From Mesostigma viride (lineage: Eukaryota; Streptophyta; Mesostigmatophyceae; Mesostigmatales; Mesostigmataceae), in the NCBI GenBank assembly GCA_009746045.1, contig RPFO01000434.1:1-40000 (forward strand): 40,000 nucleotides of DNA, read 5' to 3'. Shown here piece after piece: positions 39,309-40,000 of this stretch. How positions within the stretch are numbered: the first letter of the stretch is position 1; the number at the start of each line of letters is the position of its first letter. The notes under the pieces were generated by a model that saw only the letters and a program-made list of their open reading frames with translations, was not told where the DNA came from and did not search any database. A program made the translations under genes and the position numbers.

Positions 39309-40000
39309 GTGCGGATGATTTTACGGTAGTATCGATGTTGAATTGATTGGCTGGGGGGCTTCTGTACCGTTACGAGCTTGCCTACCTGGACACACCTAGG
39401 CGCTGCTGCACTATCGACAAGGTATTACGCTTGATATCTTACTACTACAACGACAATCCTACGTATGACGTGGCACCTGCTTGCCTACCTGGGCGCGTCG
39501 ATGTGGTGAGGCAAAGTGACCATTTTTTTACGTGCTGGGGAGCATGAAGCCACGGGTGGGGAAGCATAGTGTATGCCACAGTGTCATCCCAACAGTTTTT
39601 CTTTATTTTTTACCTAGCTGAAAAGGAGAAGGTACTAGTGCATTTTAGGCGTTATACATTTTCACCTTGGATATATAGTTGAGCGCACATTGCTTATTGC
39701 TCACGTGAAGCTCGGCCGTTGCTTCTGCTCCTGAGTTTATTTTTCATTCATGTGCTTTGTAATTAATTATCTAATGACCATGGAGCTAAATCAAGGCAGA
39801 GCTTGAAAGTGGAAGTAATTTAGAAACGGCCCTATTGTTCCAGCCCCTGGATTATTTTTTCTGCAAACTAAGCCTTCACTGACGTTTCCCATGTGGTGAC
39901 GTTTGGTGCATGTCACCTGCCTCTGTTGGACACCTGCTCAGACGCTGTCTTAGCACAAGCTGAAATGAAGTGGACGCATGCCCACAACAAGTGGCAGTAT
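39309..40000. other. downstream intron sequence to the window end
   Basis: No further module found. GCTTGCCTACCTGGACACACC (39376; 21 bases given as GCTTGCCTACCTGGACACAC plus C) and TGCTTGCCTACCTGGGCGCG (39479) resemble module exon starts and may be echoes of an exon beyond the window. Confidence 0.45.

Overview
This is a window of nuclear DNA from a eukaryote, most likely a unicellular alga or another protist. The genes are split by canonical GT-AG introns of several hundred to over 1000 bp, coding exons are GC-rich islands in a more mixed background, and there are very large microsatellite and minisatellite arrays and several terminal-inverted-repeat (TIR) transposons. Nothing looks bacterial. 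I cannot fix the lineage from sequence alone.

Layout. (1) 1-3139, + strand: the 3' part of an SFT2-family vesicle-transport gene (two exons visible) behind a 447 bp polypyrimidine tract. (2) 3140-6785: mostly non-coding, with small hairpin repeats and a frameshifted remnant of a non-LTR retrotransposon ORF1 on the minus strand (about 5240-5985). (3) 6786-15078, minus strand: a complete eight-exon CDK5RAP3/C53 gene. The inferred reading frame is exactly 640 codons including the stop, and its disordered linker carries six shuffled ATG8-interacting motifs. (4) 15729-16405: a 677 bp TIR element with a 7 bp target duplication. (5) 18084-27269: a 9.2 kb DNA transposon with 29 bp perfect TIRs and a TTA target duplication. 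It encodes a large RNase-H/DDE-like protein (+) and a divergently transcribed zinc-finger/coiled-coil protein (-), separated by a palindromic array of 93 bp hairpin units. (6) 27980-39308, + strand: part of a gene for a cysteine-rich modular protein. Five exons are visible, each encoding one module of about 40 residues with the pattern C-x12-C-x6/7-C-x15-C, apparently in phase 1-1. Its introns hold several kilobases of satellites (units of 33, 69, 24, 19 and 51 bp) and two small TIR elements.

The most striking pattern is not a gene. Most of the large introns I could resolve, in all three host genes, contain series of degenerate copies ('echoes') of the adjacent exon-intron boundary. Copies of the next exon's start lie in the 3' part of an intron, and copies of the previous exon's end with its donor site lie in the 5' part, often about 85-140 bp apart. 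In the cysteine-rich gene the donor GTAAGCC of the first visible intron aligns with coding sequence CTAAGCC 66 bp upstream, as if the intron began as a tandem duplication of the exon. This suggests introns that grow, and may arise, by repeated tandem duplication across splice junctions. In addition, all three giant CT tracts are pyrimidine-rich on the sense strand of the gene they sit in.

The host genes are not an operon or pathway. C53 (UFMylation and ER-phagy) and SFT2 (Golgi traffic) are both endomembrane housekeeping genes but are only neighbours. The transposon genes do appear to work as a unit, sharing one central divergent control region.
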